Shown: positions 52,993 to 61,708 of the stretch, piece by piece
Numbering within the stretch: the first letter of the stretch is position 1
How the letters are laid out: each line of letters opens with the position of its first letter
Source of the DNA: Stigmatella erecta
GTDB taxonomy: Bacteria > Myxococcota > Myxococcia > Myxococcales > Myxococcaceae
NCBI RefSeq assembly: GCF_900111745.1
Contig: NZ_FOIJ01000019.1
Span: 101,532-165,531 of the forward strand
Reading direction: 5' to 3'
Length of the DNA: 64,000 bases
Notes under the pieces: generated by a model
What the model saw: only the letters and a program-made list of their open reading frames with translations
What the model was told of the DNA's origin: nothing
The model's database searches: none
Program-made: the position numbers and the translations under genes

Positions 52993-55041
52993 ATGATTCC
53001 CACCGATGCCACCCCCGAGCGCAGTCCCGAGAGCGCCCCGCGCTCCCGGGCCAGCATCCTGATGGTGGATGATCACCCCTCCAACCTGCTGGCGCTCGAG
53101 GCCATCCTGGAGCCCTTGGGCCAGGAGCTCGTCAAGGCCACCAGCGGGGAGGAGGCGCTCAAGTTCCTGCTCCAGCGCGAGTTCGCCGTCATCCTCATGG
53201 ACGTGCAGATGCCGGGCATGGACGGCTTCCAGACCGCGGCGCTCATCAAGCAGCGCGAGCGCACGCGCACCATCCCCATCATCTTCCTCACCGCGCTCAG
53301 CCGGGACGCGGCCCACATCTTCAAGGGCTACGAGCACGGCGCGGTGGACTACCTGCTCAAGCCGTTCGATCCGGAGATTCTGCGCTCCAAGGTCGGCGTC
53401 TTCGTGGACCTGTCGCTCAAGGAGCAGCAGCTCCAGCGCCAGGCGGCGCTCCTGCGGCAGAAGGAGCGCGAGGCCCTGGAGCGCGAGAGCGAGCTGCGCT
53501 ACCGGCGGCTGCTCAACGCGCTGCCCGAGCCCATGTGGGCCGCCAGCGCCGACGGCACGCTCAACTACGCCAACCAGGTCTGGGGGGAGTACACCGGCCT
53601 GAAGGAAGAGGCACCCTCGCTGGAGTTCTTCCTGAAGTCGGTGCACCCCGCGGACCGGGACATGATGCGCCGCGAGTGGAGCGAGGCGGTGCGCACCGTG
53701 TCGCGCATGGAGCACGAGTTCCGCATGCGGCGCCACGACGGCACCTGGCGCTGGCACCTGGGGCGCGCGGTGCCCGAGCGCGATGGCACGGGCAAGCTCG
53801 TGGGCTTCATCGCCGTGGCCACGGACATCGACGACAAGAAGCGGGCCGAGGCCACGCTGGAGCGCTTCAAGGCCACGCTGGATGCCACGCTCGACTGCGT
53901 GCTCATGTTCGAGCCCGAGCGCCTCACGCTCACCTACGCCAACGTGGGCGCCACCACGCAGCTTGGCCTGGCGCGCGAGCAGCTCGTGGGCATGCCCATG
54001 CTCCAGGTGGAGGGCTCCTTCGGCGAGGAGGGCTTCCGCAAGCTCCTGGCGCCGCTGCAGAGCGGCGAGCAGCCCAGCCACACCTACTCCACGGTGTACC
54101 GGCGCCACGACGGGAGCGAGATTCCGGTGGAGGCCGTGCTCCAGTACGTGGCCGCGGGCGGGGGCCCGGGCCGCTTCGTGTGCGTGGCGCGGGACATCAC
54201 CGAGCGCAAGCGCGCCGAGGCGGCCCTGCTGCTGGCCAGCGAGGCGAAGGATGCGTTCCTGGCCGCCGCGAGCCACGAGCTGCGCACCCCGCTGGCCGCC
54301 GCCAAGGGCCATGCGCACCTGGCCCTGCTCAAGCTGGGCGGCGAGGGGGAGAGCGGCACGGGCAAGTCCCTGAAAATCATCAACCGGCAGATCGACCGGA
54401 TGACGAAGCTGGTGGAGGACCTGCTCGACATCAGCCGGCTCCAGGCGGGCCGGCTCTCGCTGGAGCTGGAGCGGTTCGACTTGGGCGGGCTGGTGCGCGA
54501 GACGTGTGACCGCATGGGGGTGCTCTCGCAGCAGCACCCGCTGCGCATCGACGTCCAGGAGCACCTGGAGGGGCTCTGGGACCGGGGGCGGCTGGATCAG
54601 GTGCTGACGAACTTGCTGTCCAACGCCATCCGCTACTCGCCCGAGGGCGGCGAGGTGGTGGTGAAGGCGGCGGCCGATGGGGAGGGCATTCAACTGTCCG
54701 TGAAGGATTGTGGGGTGGGGATTCCCCCCGAGAAGCAGGCGCTCATCTTCGAGCGCTTCGGACGCGCGCACGGCTCGAAGTACGGCGGGCTGGGCCTGGG
54801 GCTGACCATCAGCCAGGGCATCGTCGAGCAGCACGGCGGCCGCATCTGGGTGGACTCGCAGGGCTGCACGGGCGAGGGCTCCACCTTCCACGTCTGGCTG
54901 CCCCGCGAGGCGGCCCCGGCCGCTCCGGAAGCTCCAGAAGCTCCGGAAGCCCCGAAGGCGGGCGCCGCCGCGCGCCCCGCCCCGAACGCGGAACCGCCCC
55001 CGGCCTCCTCCGGGGAGCACTCCCGGGCCTCGGTGGTCTAA
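52993..55041 (+). CDS. hybrid histidine kinase: receiver-PAS-PAS-HisKA-HATPase
   Basis: About 682 residues from ATG 52993; a TTG 9 bp earlier is also in frame. The N-terminal receiver (about 15-130) has VILMDVQMPGMDGFQ with the phospho-Asp and KPFDPEIL with Lys. Two PAS domains follow (about 165-290 and 290-410); WGEYTGLKEE and WHLGRAVPERDGTG mark the first. HisKA has [19 protein letters not shown], and HATPase has LLSNAIRYSPEGG, DCGVGIPPEKQALIFERFG and GLGLGLTISQGI. The C-terminal 45 residues are a Pro/Ala repeat tail. No membrane helix. Same strand as the poly-HAMP gene, 97 bp behind it. Confidence 0.93.
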   Translation: MIPTDATPERSPESAPRSRASILMVDDHPSNLLALEAILEPLGQELVKATSGEEALKFLLQREFAVILMDVQMPGMDGFQTAALIKQRERTRTIPIIFLTALSRDAAHIFKGYEHGAVDYLLKPFDPEILRSKVGVFVDLSLKEQQLQRQAALLRQKEREALERESELRYRRLLNALPEPMWAASADGTLNYANQVWGEYTGLKEEAPSLEFFLKSVHPADRDMMRREWSEAVRTVSRMEHEFRMRRHDGTWRWHLGRAVPERDGTGKLVGFIAVATDIDDKKRAEATLERFKATLDATLDCVLMFEPERLTLTYANVGATTQLGLAREQLVGMPMLQVEGSFGEEGFRKLLAPLQSGEQPSHTYSTVYRRHDGSEIPVEAVLQYVAAGGGPGRFVCVARDITERKRAEAALLLASEAKDAFLAAASHELRTPLAAAKGHAHLALLKLGGEGESGTGKSLKIINRQIDRMTKLVEDLLDISRLQAGRLSLELERFDLGGLVRETCDRMGVLSQQHPLRIDVQEHLEGLWDRGRLDQVLTNLLSNAIRYSPEGGEVVVKAAADGEGIQLSVKDCGVGIPPEKQALIFERFGRAHGSKYGGLGLGLTISQGIVEQHGGRIWVDSQGCTGEGSTFHVWLPREAAPAAPEAPEAPEAPKAGAAARPAPNAEPPPASSGEHSRASVV

Positions 55042-55044
55042 ACG

Positions 55045-57957
55045 GTGTCTGACGTGGCGAAGTCCGCGGGGTTTCCGGGCCCCAGTGAGATGCACGCGCG
55101 CGTGAACGCGCACGATTGGGCCTCCACCCCCCTGGGGCCCCCCAGCGCTTGGCCGCCCAGCCTCCGGGCGCTGATCCGCACCCTGCTGTCCTCGCGCTAC
55201 CCCATGGTGCTCACCTGGGGGCCGCGCTTCATCCAGTTCTACAACGACGCCTACTCCAAGCTCATCGGCGACAAGCACCCCTCGGCCCTGGGCGAGGACA
55301 TCCGCGTCACCATGGCCGAGTCCTGGGACACCCTGGGGCCCATGATTCACGAGGTGATGGCCACGGGCGCCGCCAACTGGACGCCCGCCCTCATGCTGCT
55401 GATGGAGCGCGGCGGCTACCGCGAGGAGGCCTACTTCAGCGTCTCGCACGCGCCCGCGGAGGATGACGCGGGCCACATCGTGGGCATGCTCGCGGTGTGC
55501 AGTGAGGTGACCCAGCAGGTGCTGGGGGACCGGCGCCTGCGGCTCCTGCGGGACTTGAGCGCCCACGCGGGCGAGAGCCGCGAGGTGCGCAAGACGAGCC
55601 AGCAGGTGCTCACCGCGCTGTCCGCCTCGCCGCTCGATGTGCCCTTCGCGCTGCTCTACGTGCGCGAGCGGGAGGACCGTCCGCTGACGTTCGCCGGCGC
55701 CGTGGGGGCGGCGTGGACGGAGGGGGCCTGCCCCTGGCCGCTGGAGCGGGCCCTGGCCGGGGAGACGGTGCGCGTGGACGATGTGGCGCGGCACCTGGCG
55801 GTGCAGGGCGGGCCCTGGGGCGACGCGGTGGGCTCGGCGCTGCTCATGCCCCTGGCCGCCTCGGGCCAGGCCGCCTCGCTGGGCGTGCTCGTGGTGGGCT
55901 TGAGCCCCAACCGCGCGCTCGACGAGGGCTATGCGTCGTTCTACGAGCTGATGGCCAGCCAGGTGTCCGTGGCGCTGCGCAATGCCCGGGCCTCCGAGGA
56001 GGAGCGCCGGCGCGCCGAGCAGCTCGCGGAGCTGGACCGCGCCAAGACGGCCTTCTTCAGCAACGTCTCCCACGAGTTCCGCACGCCCCTCACGCTGATG
56101 CTGGGGCCGCTGGAGGACCTGCTCGGCGCGGGGGGGCTGCCGCCGGCCGCGGCGCGGGAGCTGGACGTGGTCCACCGCAACGCCTCGCGGCTGCTGCGCC
56201 TGGTGAACACGCTGCTGGACTTCAGCCGCCTGGAGGCGGGCCGGCTGGAGGCGAGCTTCGAGCCGGTGGACCTGGCCGCGTACACCGCGGAGCTGGCCAG
56301 CGGCTTCCGCTCGGTGGCGGAACGCGCGGGGCTCACCTTGACGGTGGACTGCCCCCCGCTGCCGGAGCCCTTCTACGTGGACCGGGAGATGTGGGAGAAG
56401 GTTGTCCTCAACCTCCTGTCCAACGCGTTCAAGTTCACCCTCCAGGGCGCTATCACCGTGCGCCTGCGCGCGGGGGGCGGGCAGGCCGTGTTGGAGGTGG
56501 AGGACACCGGGACGGGCATTCCCCCGGAGGACCTGCCCCACCTCTTCGAGCGCTTCTACCGGGTGAAGGGCGCCCAGGGCCGCACCCACGAGGGCACCGG
56601 CATTGGCCTGGCGCTCGTGCAGGACCTGGTGCGGCTGCATGGGGGCACCGTCCACGTGCGCAGCGGGGTGAGCCAGGGCAGCTGCTTCACCGTGAGCCTC
56701 CCCGGGGGCCGGGCGCACCTGGCCCCGGAGCAGCTCCGCGCCCCGCGGCAGCTCGCCTCCACGGCCACGCGCCCGGAGGCGTTCCTCGCGGAGGCCGGGG
56801 GGTGGCTGGAGGCGCCCGCGGAGGTGCCCGCCGGGCCCCCGGAGGCCCCGCGGCCCCTGCTGGGCCGCCTGCTGCTGGCGGACGACAATGCCGACATGCG
56901 CGACTACATCCGGCGCGTGCTGTCCTCCTCCTTCGAGGTGGAGGCGGTGGCGGACGGGCAGGCCGCGCTGGAGGCGGCGCGGGCGCGCGTGCCGGACCTG
57001 CTCCTCACCGATGTGATGATGCCGCGCCTGGACGGCTTTGGCCTGCTGCGGGCGCTGCGGCAGGAGCCCCTCACGCGCACGGTGCCGGTGGTGATGCTGT
57101 CGGCGCGCGCGGGCGAGGAGGCCGCGGTGGAGGGGCTGGAGGCCGGCGCGGACGACTACCTGGTGAAGCCCTTCAGCGCCCGGGAGCTGGTGGCCCGGGT
57201 GCGCTCCACGCTGGAGCTGTCGCGCATGCGCCGCGAGTCGGGCCTCCAGGAGATGCGCGCGGAGGCGCTCCGGCGCGCGGTGCTGGTGCGCGATGAGTTC
57301 CTGGCCGTGGCCAGCCACGAGCTGAAGACGCCCCTGATGGCCTTCCGGCTCCAGCTGGAGCTGCTCGAGCGCGACCTGGGCCCCGAGCCCCGGCAGCGCC
57401 TGGCCCCGCGCCTGGCCTCCGCGGGCCGGCAGGTGCAGCGCCTCCACAGCCTGGTGGAGACGCTGCTGGAGGTGTCCCAGCTGTCGCTGGGGCGGATGCG
57501 GCTCCAGCTGGAGGAGGTGGACCTGGCGGAGGTGGTGGGGGCCACGGTGGCGCAGCTCCGGGACGCGCTGGACCGGGCCGGCTCCACGCTGACGCTGGAG
57601 GTGGAGCGGCCCCTGGTGGGGCGGTACGACCGGGCCCGCTTCGAGACGGTGGTGCGCAACCTGCTCGACAACGCGCTCAAGTACGGCCAGGGCAAGCCCC
57701 TGCGGGTGCGCGCCTGGCAGGAGGCGGGCTTCTCGCGGCTGACGGTGGCCGACCAGGGCATGGGCATTCCCCCGGAGGACCAGGCCCGCGTCTTCGAGCG
57801 CTTCGAGCGCGCGGTGCCCGGCAGCCACTATGGGGGGCTGGGGCTGGGGCTGTGGATTGCCCGCCAGGTGGTGGAGGCCCACGGGGGCCACATCCAGGTG
57901 GACAGCGCCCCCGGCCAGGGCACCACCTTCAGCGTGCAAGTCCCCCTGGCGCCGTAG
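55045..57957 (+). CDS. hybrid kinase with two kinase cores: PAS-GAF-HisKA-HATPase-receiver-HisKA-HATPase
   Basis: 970 residues from GTG 55045, 3 bp after the previous stop. PAS-like at about 35-150 (PMVLTWGPRFIQFYNDAYS), GAF at about 180-315, first HisKA with His343 (NVSHEFRTPLTLML) and first HATPase ([25 protein letters not shown]). The receiver at about 610-725 carries Asp656 (LLLTDVMMPRLDGFG), with KPFSARELV. The second HisKA has His758 (VASHELKTPLMAF), and the second HATPase has NLLDNALKYGQGK, DQGMGIPPEDQA and GLGLGLWIARQV. Both kinase cores look intact, an unusual kinase-receiver-kinase order. Cytosolic. Confidence 0.93.
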   Translation: MSDVAKSAGFPGPSEMHARVNAHDWASTPLGPPSAWPPSLRALIRTLLSSRYPMVLTWGPRFIQFYNDAYSKLIGDKHPSALGEDIRVTMAESWDTLGPMIHEVMATGAANWTPALMLLMERGGYREEAYFSVSHAPAEDDAGHIVGMLAVCSEVTQQVLGDRRLRLLRDLSAHAGESREVRKTSQQVLTALSASPLDVPFALLYVREREDRPLTFAGAVGAAWTEGACPWPLERALAGETVRVDDVARHLAVQGGPWGDAVGSALLMPLAASGQAASLGVLVVGLSPNRALDEGYASFYELMASQVSVALRNARASEEERRRAEQLAELDRAKTAFFSNVSHEFRTPLTLMLGPLEDLLGAGGLPPAAARELDVVHRNASRLLRLVNTLLDFSRLEAGRLEASFEPVDLAAYTAELASGFRSVAERAGLTLTVDCPPLPEPFYVDREMWEKVVLNLLSNAFKFTLQGAITVRLRAGGGQAVLEVEDTGTGIPPEDLPHLFERFYRVKGAQGRTHEGTGIGLALVQDLVRLHGGTVHVRSGVSQGSCFTVSLPGGRAHLAPEQLRAPRQLASTATRPEAFLAEAGGWLEAPAEVPAGPPEAPRPLLGRLLLADDNADMRDYIRRVLSSSFEVEAVADGQAALEAARARVPDLLLTDVMMPRLDGFGLLRALRQEPLTRTVPVVMLSARAGEEAAVEGLEAGADDYLVKPFSARELVARVRSTLELSRMRRESGLQEMRAEALRRAVLVRDEFLAVASHELKTPLMAFRLQLELLERDLGPEPRQRLAPRLASAGRQVQRLHSLVETLLEVSQLSLGRMRLQLEEVDLAEVVGATVAQLRDALDRAGSTLTLEVERPLVGRYDRARFETVVRNLLDNALKYGQGKPLRVRAWQEAGFSRLTVADQGMGIPPEDQARVFERFERAVPGSHYGGLGLGLWIARQVVEAHGGHIQVDSAPGQGTTFSVQVPLAP

Positions 57958-58909
57958 GGTCCCGCGAGGGCGGCGCGGGCGGCGCGGCGGGCGCCTTCCG
58001 GGTGATGAGCATGACCGCCACGAGGATGGCCGCCATGGCCCCCAGCGTGGCGGGGCCGGGCGTCTCTCCGGCCAGGAGCCACCCCAGCAGCACCGCCACC
58101 AGCGGGTTGACGTAGGCGTAGCTGGTGGCGAGCGCGGGCCGCGCGTGCGTCAGCAGGTAGCCATAGGCGCTGAAGGCCACGAGCGAGCCGAAGCCCACGA
58201 GGTAGAAGAAGGCGAGCAGGGCGCGCGGGGTGGGCAGGGCCTCCATGCGCTCGCCCCACAGCCGGCTCACCCCCAGCAGCATGACGCCCGCGCACAGCAT
58301 CTGCGTGGCGGTGGCCATGAGCCCCGGGGCCATGTGCGGGTGGCGCTTGCTCCACATGGAGCCGAAGGCCCAGGAGATGGGCGCCAGCACCAGGCCCACC
58401 ATGGGCAGCCAGTGCGAGCCCATGGCCCCGCCCTGGTTGAGCACGGCGATGCCCAGGAAGCCCAGCGCCAGCCCCCACCGCTCGGAGGTGCCCGGCCACT
58501 GCCCCGCGGTGAGGCCCCCGAAGAGCGCCGCCCACAGCGGCATGCTGCCGGCCACCAGCGCCGCCACCCCCGAGGGCACCCACTGCTGGGCGATGGCGAT
58601 GCCCCCGTTGCCGATGACGAGCAGCAGCAGCCCGGTGAAGGCGCTGGCGGCCCACTGGCGCCTCCCCGGCGCGGGCGCCCCCTTCAGGCGCAGCAGCACG
58701 TACAGGCACGTGCCCGCCAGCAGGAAGCGGCTGCCGCCCAGCATCAGCGGCGGGAAGCCGCCCATGAGCGCGAAGCGCATCCCCAGGTACGTCGAGCCCC
58801 AGATGACGTACAGGGCGAACAGGCAGAAGTAGAGCCACTGCCGGCGGGGGGCCGGGGCGGCGGACGCCGGGGACAGCCCGGGGATGGCGATGGAGGGCAG
58901 GGAGGACAA
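57929..58909 (-). CDS. EamA-family (DMT) membrane transporter
   Basis: 326 residues with about ten membrane helices in two EamA repeats. The first repeat opens YFCLFALYVIWGSTYLGMRFALMGGFPPLMLGG (W-G-S-T/S-x-x, then PP) and the second has LAPISWAFGSMWSKR. VAFSAYGYLLTHARPALATSYAYVNPLVAVLLGWLLAGET is the typical final block. Members export metabolites or amino acids. The C-terminal LITRKAPAAPPAPPSR tail runs into the 3' end of the convergent kinase gene, overlapping it by 29 bp. Confidence 0.9.
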   Translation of the reverse strand: MSSLPSIAIPGLSPASAAPAPRRQWLYFCLFALYVIWGSTYLGMRFALMGGFPPLMLGGSRFLLAGTCLYVLLRLKGAPAPGRRQWAASAFTGLLLLVIGNGGIAIAQQWVPSGVAALVAGSMPLWAALFGGLTAGQWPGTSERWGLALGFLGIAVLNQGGAMGSHWLPMVGLVLAPISWAFGSMWSKRHPHMAPGLMATATQMLCAGVMLLGVSRLWGERMEALPTPRALLAFFYLVGFGSLVAFSAYGYLLTHARPALATSYAYVNPLVAVLLGWLLAGETPGPATLGAMAAILVAVMLITRKAPAAPPAPPSRDPTAPGGLAR

Positions 58910-58978
58910 GGCGCGGTGTTCTAACGCGTCCCCGGAAAGGGGGCCATGTGCGCCAGTGTCCTAAAGTCCCAGGCCGCC

Positions 58979-59455
58979 TCAGAGCGGGTAGACGTGCGTG
59001 CCCGAGAGCCGGCACATCTCGAAGATGACGTCCATGCGCTCGAAGAGGGCCTCGGGGCGCAGCAGCACCTGGGCCTCCAGCCGGCCCACGCTCAGTAGGT
59101 CCACCTCGCCCTCGTCCACCGTGTGGTACACCGCGTAGTTGGCGCGCAGCAGCACGCGCCCCGGGCTGCCCTGCTCCACCAGCACGTTGGTGTACAGGTG
59201 ACGGCAGGCGTACGGCACCGTGGCCTGCACCCGGTACAGCGCCTTCACGCGCTCTTCCATGGCGGCCCGGGAGGTGCAGTGCAGGAGCGCCACGGGCACC
59301 CCTTGCAGGAAGTTCTCCCGGGGGATGAGCCGGTAGTGCCCGGCCTCGGTGAAGCAGCGGGGCCAGTGCGCCAGGGGCCCATCGTCCAGGCTGGTGGCAT
59401 ACCGGTACAGCAGCGAGGCGGCGGTCTGGTGTGCTTCCAGGGGGTCATCGTACAT
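58979..59455 (-). CDS. SnoaL-like / ring-hydroxylating dioxygenase beta-subunit-like protein
   Basis: 158 residues from ATG 59455. AASLLYRYATSLDDGPLAHWPRCFTEAGHYRLIPREN near the start and CRHLYTNVLVEQGSPGRVLLRANYAVYHTV in the middle are typical of the cone-shaped SnoaL/NTF2 fold of aromatic-ring-hydroxylating dioxygenase beta subunits. Beta subunits normally sit next to the Rieske alpha subunit, but none is found in this window, so it could be an independent SnoaL-like protein. There is a 209-bp gap before hrcA on the other strand. Confidence 0.75.
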   Translation of the reverse strand: MYDDPLEAHQTAASLLYRYATSLDDGPLAHWPRCFTEAGHYRLIPRENFLQGVPVALLHCTSRAAMEERVKALYRVQATVPYACRHLYTNVLVEQGSPGRVLLRANYAVYHTVDEGEVDLLSVGRLEAQVLLRPEALFERMDVIFEMCRLSGTHVYPL

Positions 59456-59569
59456 GGCCCGCCATCTGAGGCTGTTCTGCCGCCCCGCTTCAAGGGTGGC
59501 GGCCGGCTTTCCAGCAGGTGGGGAGCGCCCCCAGGAGCCGTCGCTTGACTGCCTGGTGGTGGGCTGGGA

Positions 59570-59598
59570 TTGAACCGCTCCCGGGACCTTCTTACACT
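59570..59598 (+). promoter_or_regulatory. candidate sigma-70 promoter of hrcA
   Basis: TTGAAC (59570-59575), 17-bp spacer, TACACT (59593-59598); four of six matches in each box. It is 70 bp upstream of the hrcA ATG. No inverted repeat of CIRCE type (TTAGCACTC-N9-GAGTGCTAA) is seen beside it. Confidence 0.4.
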
Positions 59599-59667
59599 TC
59601 GGACCCTCGTCGTCCTTGCGGCCCTCCTGGCCGGCGAGTGGCACGGGCAGCCGGGACTGTGAGCGGG

Positions 59668-60705
59668 ATGTCGGACGAGATTGGCGATCGCGAAAAGGAA
59701 GTCCTCCGGGCCGTCGTGCAGGAGTACATCACCACGGGCGGACCGGTGGGCAGTCAGCAGCTCAGCCGCAAGCCGGGGTTCGATGTCTCCTCGGCCACGC
59801 TGCGCAACGTGCTGGCGGACCTCGAGGAGCTGGGCTTCCTGGAGAAGCCCCACACCTCCGCGGGGCGGGTGCCCACCGACCAGGGCTACCGCTTCTACGT
59901 GGACACGCTGGTGCGGCTCAAGGAGCCGGCCCCCCGCGACCGGGAGCTCATCCACGCGGGCCTCGGCCAGGAAAAGAACGTCGTGGACATGCTCTCCGAG
60001 GCGAGCCGCGTGCTGCACTCGCTCACCCGCCACGCCAGCGTCGTCATCACCCCCCGCCCGGGCGCCGCGGTGTTCCACCGCATCGAGTTCGTCCGGCTGC
60101 GCGAGGACCGGGTGCTGGCGGTGCTCGTGGGCAACGGCGGGCAGGTGCAGAACAAGGTCATCACCGTCGACTTCCCCGTCACCTCGGACGAGCTGCTCAA
60201 GGCCTCCAACTTCCTGTCCGAGCTCCTGCGCGAGGTGTCCCTGGAGGAGGCGCGCGAGCGCATCCGCCAGGAGATGGACCAGGAGCAGGCGCTCTACAAC
60301 GCGCTGACGTCCAAGGCGCTCAAGCTGGGGGCGGCCGCCACGGACCTGGACACCCCGGAGTCCGAGCGCGTGCGCATCGAGGGCACCAACTCGTTCCTGG
60401 AGCAGCCCGAGTTCGCCGACGTGGAGCGCATGCGCGCGCTCTTCAAGATGCTGGACGAGAAGCACAAGCTGCTGCAACTGCTCGACCGGGTGCAGCGCGC
60501 CCGGGAGATGCAGATCTTCATCGGCGCCGAGAGCGAGTTCTCCGCCGCCGGCGAAGTCACCGTCATCGCCAGCCCCTACGGCAGCCGCGAGCAGGTGCTC
60601 GGCACGGTGGGGGTGATTGGGCCCACGCGCATGAACTACCAGCGCGTCATCCCCCTGGTGAACTTCACCGCGCAGGTGCTCTCGCGCGTGCTGGGGCAGG
60701 ACTAG
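59668..60705 (+). CDS. hrcA: heat-inducible transcription repressor HrcA
   Basis: 345 residues from ATG 59668. N-terminal winged-helix DNA-binding domain: DREKEVLRAVVQEYITTGGPVGSQQLSRKPGFDVSSATLRNVLADLEELGFLEKPHTSAGRVPT is the family signature. The C-terminal GAF-like part contains FIGAESEFSAAGEVTVIASPYG and VGVIGPTRMNYQRVIPLV. It represses groESL and dnaK operons by binding CIRCE. No dnaK, grpE or groEL gene is adjacent here. Upstream of the ATG is a candidate promoter. Convergent with the next gene (4-bp overlap). Confidence 0.96.
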   Translation: MSDEIGDREKEVLRAVVQEYITTGGPVGSQQLSRKPGFDVSSATLRNVLADLEELGFLEKPHTSAGRVPTDQGYRFYVDTLVRLKEPAPRDRELIHAGLGQEKNVVDMLSEASRVLHSLTRHASVVITPRPGAAVFHRIEFVRLREDRVLAVLVGNGGQVQNKVITVDFPVTSDELLKASNFLSELLREVSLEEARERIRQEMDQEQALYNALTSKALKLGAAATDLDTPESERVRIEGTNSFLEQPEFADVERMRALFKMLDEKHKLLQLLDRVQRAREMQIFIGAESEFSAAGEVTVIASPYGSREQVLGTVGVIGPTRMNYQRVIPLVNFTAQVLSRVLGQD

Positions 60706-61676
60706 CCCTCGCCGCGCCTCACCCGCTCCCAGGCCTCGCGCACGTAGTCCAGCTCGGCGGGGCTCAGCGGCGGCCGCCAGGAGGCCGCGGCCACCCCCGG
60801 GGGGTGCTTCAGACACGCCCCGATGTCCTCGATGAGGCAGGCCTGCTGCTCGGGGTTGAGCTCGGGGAAGGAGCGGCCCTGGGCAAACCCCTCCCGCCAC
60901 GCATAGGCCCCGCCGCGGGAGCCCGTCCGCAGGGTGGCGAGGGCTTGGGCCAGCAGCGCGCGGTGGACGAAGCCCCCGCCGCCGTTCTGGTTCTGCCAGA
61001 CGTGGGCGGCCTCGTGGATGAGCGTGTCCCGGCAGGCCTCGGTGAGCGTGCCATCCGGGTGGAACAGGGCGCCGCCCCAGTGCTCGGGCAGGTACATCGT
61101 GTTGCCCACCACGTGCGGGGCCAGGCGCGTCCAGTCCGTGGCGCCGCCCCGCTTGAGGCGCACCACCGCGGCATCCAGCGAGTCCCCGAAGATGCGCCCG
61201 AGCAGCGCGCGCTCGGCGGGGGTGAGCGCGCGCGAGGGGCGCTCCAGAAAGGTGAGGGTGAGCACGGCGTTGGCGGTGCCCTGGAGGGCGCGGAGGAAGA
61301 GGTCCACGCCGCCCCCGGCCAGCCGGAGGCTTGCCCCCAGCACCCCGTGGACGAGCCTGCGCACCGCGTGGCGCCCGTGGCCCTGGGCCGCCAGCCGGAG
61401 CGCCTCCCAGGCGCCTCGAAGCAGCAGCAGCGGGGCTTCCAGGAGGGTGCCGTACACATCCCGGACGAGGCCGGTGGTGACATCCACCAGCGTCAGCAGG
61501 GCATCCAGGAGCCGGGTGCCGAGCGCCCGTGTGGGGCCTCCCAGGGGGCCCAGGGCGGGGCTGTGCAGCTCCAGCAGGCGCTGGAGGGCTCCCTGGGCGC
61601 GGGCGGCTCCCCGGAGGGGCGCCTGGAGCAGCGCCTGGTCCCCGGCACGCACGAGCGATGGGAAGGGGGCGGCCAC
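60702..61676 (-). CDS. DUF4157-like HExxH protein
   Basis: 324 residues. Its middle and C-terminal part has a zinc-protease-like motif, CRDTLIHEAAHVWQNQNGGGGF, with HExxHxWQ. This is the signature of DUF4157, a domain usually found in toxin-delivery (eCIS or T6SS) cargo. A preceding block, LTPAERALLGRIFGDSLD, and HVVGNTMYLP fit the same domain. The N-terminal 140 residues are Leu/Arg-rich helices. No injection system, toxin or immunity gene is nearby, so its role is unclear. Overlaps the hrcA stop by 4 bp. Confidence 0.8.
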   Translation of the reverse strand: MAAPFPSLVRAGDQALLQAPLRGAARAQGALQRLLELHSPALGPLGGPTRALGTRLLDALLTLVDVTTGLVRDVYGTLLEAPLLLLRGAWEALRLAAQGHGRHAVRRLVHGVLGASLRLAGGGVDLFLRALQGTANAVLTLTFLERPSRALTPAERALLGRIFGDSLDAAVVRLKRGGATDWTRLAPHVVGNTMYLPEHWGGALFHPDGTLTEACRDTLIHEAAHVWQNQNGGGGFVHRALLAQALATLRTGSRGGAYAWREGFAQGRSFPELNPEQQACLIEDIGACLKHPPGVAAASWRPPLSPAELDYVREAWERVRRGEG

Positions 61677-61708
61677 CCGGGCAGGCTACCCCGGACCGGC
61701 GGGGCCGG

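Noticed and set aside
59456..59667. CIRCE operator beside hrcA
   Set aside because: Looked for TTAGCACTC-N9-GAGTGCTAA and close variants by eye; none present.
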